From positions 1-8,928 of the forward strand of contig PKWK01000136.1 in NCBI GenBank assembly GCA_003133205.1: a DNA stretch of 8,928 bases, written 5' to 3'. Positions 6,184 through 8,928 of this stretch are shown in pieces; the first letter of the stretch is position 1; the number at the start of each line of letters is the position of its first letter. Source of the stretch: Granulicella sp. (lineage in GTDB: Bacteria > Acidobacteriota > Terriglobia > Terriglobales > Acidobacteriaceae). The notes under the pieces were generated by a model, which did not search any database, was not told the DNA's origin, and saw only the letters and a program-made list of their open reading frames with translations. A program made the position numbers and the translations under genes.

Positions 6184-6399
6184 ATGGGAAAAATTCAAAC
6201 AGACTTCTTGTTCGCACAGCCTTCGTTCGCTTCTGGCGTTGGGAGCACCCTTGACTTGTGGGGTCAGATGGCGGAATACAATCAGAGCGAGACTCCGGCA
6301 GAAGCGGATGCAAACGCGATATTTGCGGATTGGGCAGTCGTGGGTCAGGACATTTCCGACGCCGCGGAACAGTGCGCTTCAGAATGTGAAGCGGCGTAA
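6184..6399 (+). CDS. 71-aa acidic small protein encoded upstream of DUF2335 protein
   Basis: ATG 6184 follows AAGAGG (6168-6173) by ten bases and gives a 71-residue soluble protein; ATG 6145 would add 13 residues without a ribosome binding site. The N-terminal half reads DFLFAQPSFASGVGSTLDL (7-25), then EYNQSETPAEADANAIFADW (31-50) and VVGQDISDA (52-60). The C-terminus is acidic, with two cysteines (64 and 68). From memory, short proteins with the pattern F-L-x-A-x-P-S-F ... Y-N-x-S-x-T ... E-A-D ... D-W-x-x-V-G-x-D-I are found next to DUF2335 genes in diverse bacteria, but I can name no function. There is no signal peptide or membrane helix. Only six bases separate it from the DUF2335 gene, so the two are very probably co-translated. 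Its base composition is AT-richer than the flanking housekeeping genes, suggesting acquisition. Confidence 0.72.
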   Translation: MGKIQTDFLFAQPSFASGVGSTLDLWGQMAEYNQSETPAEADANAIFADWAVVGQDISDAAEQCASECEAA

Positions 6400-6406
6400 A
6401 GCGCCG
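6392..6406 (+). promoter_or_regulatory. stop/start hairpin suggesting translational coupling
   Basis: CGGCG (6392-6396) and CGCCG (6402-6406) pair perfectly around TAAAG. The stop codon of the small protein lies in the loop and the first base of the DUF2335 GTG start lies in the 3' arm. Ribosomes finishing the first gene would open this hairpin, which fits coupled translation, and no independent Shine-Dalgarno is visible. With five pairs it could also be chance in GC-rich sequence. Confidence 0.35.
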
Positions 6407-6873
6407 TGGGTAGAAATAAAGGTAAGGGCATTGGAATTCAAATTCCCCACCAGCAAATGCCCCATCAAGCGACCCAACGCGAGCTATTAATTCAAGCGTC
6501 GTCTTCGTTTTCTGGCCCTATCCCTCCACCCGCGCTGCTAGAAAAATACAACGAAATAATCCCGAACGGCGCAGAACGTATCCTCGCAATGGCCGAGAAG
6601 CAGAGTGCCCATCGGGAATATTTGGAAAAGCGCGTTGTGGATGGAAATGTATCCAATCAAACGCGAGGATCGTACTTCGGCTTCACCATTAGCTTGGTCG
6701 CCATCCTTGGTGGAGTATGGCTGATTGCTCACGGCAAGAGCACAGAAGGACTCGTAGCCATCATTACAAGCCTTGGTGGTTTGGTAAGCGTATTCTTCTA
6801 CTCAAAATACCAGCAGAAAAAAGAGCGGACTCAGAAATCTGAGGCCCTTCTGTCGCGTAGAAATTCTCGATAG
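6406..6873 (+). CDS. DUF2335 family two-helix membrane protein
   Basis: A 155-aa protein from GTG 6406, six bases after the preceding stop. Residues 36-71 carry the DUF2335 hallmark: SGPIPPPALLEKYNEIIPNG, then AERILAMAEKQSAHR and LEK. A basic N-terminal region (1-34) precedes it. Two hydrophobic helices (about 91-108 and 114-132) follow, joined by a short HGKSTEG turn, so both ends should be on the same side of the membrane. The tail (134-155) is rich in Lys, Arg and Gln, which favours a cytoplasmic location for both ends. DUF2335 is an uncharacterised family often seen in accessory regions; no biochemical role is established to my knowledge. The domain layout, a soluble helical sensor-like part plus a helical hairpin, would suit a membrane-associated effector or scaffold regulated by the small acidic partner; this is inference. 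GC content is visibly lower than in the flanking genes (about 45% in a sampled 60-base line). Confidence 0.82.
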   Translation: MGRNKGKGIGIQIPHQQMPHQATQRELLIQASSSFSGPIPPPALLEKYNEIIPNGAERILAMAEKQSAHREYLEKRVVDGNVSNQTRGSYFGFTISLVAILGGVWLIAHGKSTEGLVAIITSLGGLVSVFFYSKYQQKKERTQKSEALLSRRNSR

Positions 6874-6874
6874 A

Positions 6875-6989
6875 TCATTTGTGAGAAGATTCAGCCTTCT
6901 TCTCCGCTTCCAGTCGCCCGTTGCAACTCGGCCTTCGACACGCTTAATATCTTCTTCATTGCGCGGTCGAATCGCTCTTGATCCGTCAT
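6875..6989 (-). pseudogene. frameshifted micro-gene of about 37 codons (ERFDxAxxKxLSVSK family)
   Basis: On the minus strand, ATG 6989-6987 opens MTDQERFDRAMKKILSVSKA and continues ELQR, then runs into TGA at 6893-6891 after 32 residues (ATGSGEEG). If one G is removed from the GGG run (plus-strand CCC 6917-6919), the frame becomes ELQRRLEAEKKAESSHK and stops at 6877-6875, one base from the convergent DUF2335 stop. The full 115 bases equal 38 codons plus one. The restored form matches my recollection of small bacterial proteins of 35-60 aa with E-R-F-x-x-A-x-x-K-x-L-S-V-S-K-x-E-L-x-R-R-x-x-A-E-K, of unknown function and usually missed by gene callers. GGGGA lies seven bases before the ATG as a possible ribosome binding site. 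The extra base could be a true inactivating mutation, an assembly error or a slippery site. I judge the micro-gene likely and the frameshift interpretation good. Confidence 0.5.
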
Positions 6990-7051
6990 TTCCTTATCCC
7001 CACAGTTGCGCGTCTAATCTTCTTTTTATTTCCCTTGAAGTTGAAGTTCAT
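6986..7051 (-). CDS. possible 21-aa basic peptide overlapping the micro-gene start (ATGA)
   Basis: ATG 7051-7049 opens a 21-codon frame (MNFNFKGNKKKIRRATVGIR plus K). Its TGA overlaps the ATG of the frameshifted micro-gene as ATGA, an arrangement typical of coupled genes. The peptide is strongly basic. No ribosome binding site or family is recognised, and the frame closes 30 bases upstream. It may be only the tail of a lost gene, or chance. Confidence 0.2.
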   Translation of the reverse strand: MNFNFKGNKKKIRRATVGIRK

Positions 7052-7611
7052 CTCGCTGGTACCCACAGCAGAACGACATCAACTTCCCGCCCCTCGAAGA
7101 TGCCGTTTCCGTCCAACTCGCCACCTCCATGCTCTTCCAGGCCATCGCCACCGGAAGCATCCACTTCAAGCGCGCCCGCATGCTCCTCTACACGCTCAAG
7201 ATCGCCTGCATCAATCAGCGCGCCCTGGCCGCCGCGCTCAAGTTGGACGCCGACTCCAGCTCCCAACCCACCCGCATCGTCCGCACCGCCCACGGCCACG
7301 CCCTCGCCGCTCCCGACGACAACCCATCCGCACCAGCGTCAGCACCAACAGTCGCGCCAACGGCCCCACCGGAACGGGCCACGCATCAAAAAGGCGCCAC
7401 CCATCCGAAAGACGCCACGCCCCAAAACGTTCTGCTTAAGAGCACGGCTTCAGAGCCTGTCCTGAGCAAATTCGAACCGATGCCGATCACGGCCGAAAAG
7501 TCACCGCGCTTTAGCCCCTGGGGCACCCTTTCAGCCAGCCAGGCGCCTTCCTCCGGAGGCCCGGCATATCACTCCGACCCCTTAAACTCACCCCAAACCC
7601 TAATCCAATGA
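7045..7611 (+). pseudogene. 5'-truncated Acidobacteria-type hypothetical protein gene
   Basis: The plus-strand frame from 7045, just after an in-frame TGA (7042-7044), to TGA 7609-7611 encodes the C-terminal part of a protein that I associate with Acidobacteria. It has the segment INFPPLEDAVSVQLATSML, then IATGSIHFKRARMLLYTLKIA. Intact members, as I recall them, start with a Cys/His-rich segment of the form C-x-x-x ... P-A-L-x-G ... C-x-x-H, followed by the P-P-L-E-D core; that N-terminus is missing here. The first ATG (7129) falls inside the core, so a normal start is unlikely. The tail (residues after about 70) is low-complexity Pro/Ala/Thr with a repeated ATHxK motif. A palindrome, GCCCC-T-GGGGC, follows CTTTA at 7510-7525 inside the tail. 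The truncation coincides with the edge of the AT-rich small-gene cluster, so an insertion or deletion there probably removed the 5' half. A short functional protein from 7129 (160 aa) cannot be excluded. Confidence 0.5.
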
Positions 7612-7672
7612 GGAATTTAGCAGTAACCCCAATGAATGAAGTATTTTACCGACACACCAACACGCTAAACTA

Positions 7673-7700
7673 TTGAATCAAAATCACTTCCGTACAAAAT
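7673..7700 (+). promoter_or_regulatory. candidate promoter of queA
   Basis: TTGAAT (7673-7678) and CAAAAT (7695-7700) are 16 bp apart in the AT-rich gap after the truncated gene, about 80 bases before the queA start. Both hexamers are four-of-six matches. The surrounding 7612-7720 contains several A/T runs and no gene that I can support. Confidence 0.35.
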
Positions 7701-7781
7701 ATCCATTAAAAGAAAATCATTTTGGTCGACTCGGCTATCCTTCTCCGTGTCGAGAAATCGCGGGCGATAAACTGGAAAACT

Positions 7782-8906
7782 GTGCGTGTCTCCGACTTCC
7801 ACTTCGATTTGCCTGAAGAACTGATTGCGCAGCATCCGCCTGCGACGCGGGGGTCGAGCCGGATGCTGGTGCTGGATCGGCGGACGGGCGCGCTTGCGGA
7901 CGAGATGTTCGAGAGTCTGCCGCGGCTGCTTGAGCCGGGCGATCTGCTGATCCTCAACGATTCGCGGGTGCTGCCGGCGCGACTCTTTGCTACTCGCGGG
8001 GGGCTCAGTACGCAGGCCAACTCGCCCCAGCCTAGCGGGGTGATCGAGGTGCTGCTTACCGAGCAGATGGACGATTCAGCGCAATCCGGCGAGAACCTTT
8101 GGCGGGCGCTGGTGAAGCCTGCGCGGAAGGTGCCGCCCGGCGAGACGCTGCAGTTTCATGGAGGGAGCGGCGAGCTGGTGTTGAGTGCCGAGGTTGTTGC
8201 CGCTGGCGAGTTTGGCGAGCGCACGCTGCGGTTTGCGCCGGTGGAGGACTTTTACGAGCGCATTGGTCGCATCGGCCACATGCCTCTGCCGCCTTACATC
8301 CATCGCGATCAGGCGGCCGGGCCGGACAGCGCGGAAGATCGTGAGCGCTATCAGACGGTTTACTCGCACCAGCCGGGCTCGGCTGCTGCTCCCACGGCTG
8401 GGCTTCACTTTACGCCGGAGATTCTGGCGGCGCTGCGTGCGCGGGGCGTTGAGATTGAGTACGTGACGCTGCACGTTGGACTGGGGACTTTTCAGCCGGT
8501 GCGGGTGGAGCGGCTGGAGGATATTCGGCTGCACGCTGAGCGCTACGCGCTGCCTGCGGCGACTGCCGACGCGCTGAACCGGGCGATGGCGGAACGGCGG
8601 AGGGTGATTGCGGTGGGGACGACGACTACGCGGACGTTGGAACATATCGCGGCGCAAGGGCAGATCGAGGCGCATTCGGGGTCGACTTCGATTTTTCTGA
8701 GCCCGGGTCATCGGTTTCGGATCGTGAGCGGGCTGCTGACGAACTTCCATTTGCCTGAATCGACGCTGCTGATGCTGGTAAGTGCGTTTGCGGCGCAAGA
8801 GTGCGAGCCGGAGCGAGGGGTGCGGACGATGCTCGCGGCTTACGAACACGCGATTCGCGCGGGCTATCGCTTCTACTCCTATGGCGATTGCATGCTGCTG
8901 CTCTAA
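7782..8906 (+). CDS. queA: S-adenosylmethionine:tRNA ribosyltransferase-isomerase
   Basis: A 374-aa cytosolic enzyme that transfers and isomerises the ribosyl part of S-adenosylmethionine onto 7-aminomethyl-7-deazaguanine at position 34 of GUN-anticodon tRNAs, forming epoxyqueuosine, the penultimate queuosine step. GTG 7782 is chosen because the family N-terminus begins there ([19 protein letters not shown]) and GGAA lies upstream at 7774-7777; an in-frame TTG at 7722 would add 20 non-homologous residues. Landmarks: [14 protein letters not shown] (56-69), [13 protein letters not shown] (163-175), RYQTVY (189-194), APTAGLHFT (203-211), [12 protein letters not shown] (229-240), HAERY (251-255), [10 protein letters not shown] (278-287), [20 protein letters not shown] (317-336) and [14 protein letters not shown] (361-374). 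It is somewhat longer than the E. coli protein (356 aa), mainly through a segment at about 73-86. Cys370 sits where Ala is usual. No other queuosine gene is in the window. Confidence 0.96.
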   Translation: MRVSDFHFDLPEELIAQHPPATRGSSRMLVLDRRTGALADEMFESLPRLLEPGDLLILNDSRVLPARLFATRGGLSTQANSPQPSGVIEVLLTEQMDDSAQSGENLWRALVKPARKVPPGETLQFHGGSGELVLSAEVVAAGEFGERTLRFAPVEDFYERIGRIGHMPLPPYIHRDQAAGPDSAEDRERYQTVYSHQPGSAAAPTAGLHFTPEILAALRARGVEIEYVTLHVGLGTFQPVRVERLEDIRLHAERYALPAATADALNRAMAERRRVIAVGTTTTRTLEHIAAQGQIEAHSGSTSIFLSPGHRFRIVSGLLTNFHLPESTLLMLVSAFAAQECEPERGVRTMLAAYEHAIRAGYRFYSYGDCMLLL

Positions 8907-8908
8907 TA

Positions 8909-8920
8909 CTACAGCTGTAG
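8909..8920. promoter_or_regulatory. palindromic operator resembling BlaI/CopY-family boxes
   Basis: CTACAGCTGTAG is a perfect 12-bp palindrome directly after the queA stop. Its core TACAGCTGTA (8910-8919) fits the TACANNTGTA motif recognised by winged-helix repressors of the BlaI/MecI/CopY (penicillinase repressor) family. The surrounding TACTACA...TGTAGATA nearly matches the longer TACTACANNTGTAGTA form. Repressors of this family, often paired with M56 membrane peptidases, are common in Acidobacteria. The site would control a gene starting beyond the window end. The assignment is by motif only. Confidence 0.5.
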
Positions 8921-8928
8921 ATAGTGGT

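Noticed and set aside
6079..7019. CTAATCT repeated at 6079-6085 and 7013-7019 as an attachment-site pair flanking the DUF2335 cluster
   Set aside because: Seven bases is within chance expectation for this length and no integrase is present.
6881..7465. Overlapping plus-strand frames at 6881-7465 and 6978-7439
   Set aside because: Ser/Pro/Arg-rich low-complexity shadows of the truncated gene read in the third frame.
8076..8849. 257-codon minus-strand open frame opposite queA
   Set aside because: Arg/His/Pro-rich shadow of a fully conserved queA.
1..8928. CRISPR arrays, tRNA/rRNA genes, insertion sequences with transposase
   Set aside because: None seen on either strand: no regularly spaced repeats, no tRNA-like cloverleaf, no transposase frame.

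Overview
The window looks like a chromosomal segment from an Acidobacteriota bacterium, most likely class Terriglobia (Granulicella, Edaphobacter or Terriglobus type). This rests on two secreted von Willebrand factor A proteins of the 'VWFA-related Acidobacterial' type, on the remnant of a lineage-typical hypothetical protein, on palindromic TTTAG-centred intergenic repeats, and on GC-rich coding sequence. The phylum is inferred from family recognition; no database search was possible.

Layout. Positions 1-890 hold the 3' end of an aldo/keto reductase and a small Ig-like lipoprotein with its own promoter. Positions 936-3538 hold two divergently transcribed, signal-peptide-bearing VWFA proteins that share a 227-bp promoter region containing a perfect 18-bp tandem duplication. 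A DMT/EamA permease (3564-4469) follows the second VWFA gene closely. Positions 4470-4832 are non-coding: a cluster of REP-like hairpins, a CTCTGTG repeat and the terminator of tatA. tatA (minus strand) and a DUF374-type lysophospholipid acyltransferase (plus strand) diverge from about 5130-5276.

Positions 5979-7781 form an AT-richer accessory island between housekeeping genes. It contains a promoter, a leader with three successive hairpins, a 71-aa acidic protein and a DUF2335 two-helix membrane protein, apparently translationally coupled. It also holds, on the opposite strand, a micro-gene of about 37 codons broken by one extra G, and a 5'-truncated Acidobacteria-type hypothetical gene. The island ends at queA (tRNA queuosine synthesis). 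The last bases carry a perfect 12-bp palindrome with a TACANNTGTA core, as expected for a BlaI/CopY-family operator belonging to the next gene.

The best candidate for an under-described system is the small-protein plus DUF2335 pair with its structured leader. The most concrete new reading is the frameshifted micro-gene beside it, which is too short for ordinary gene callers.
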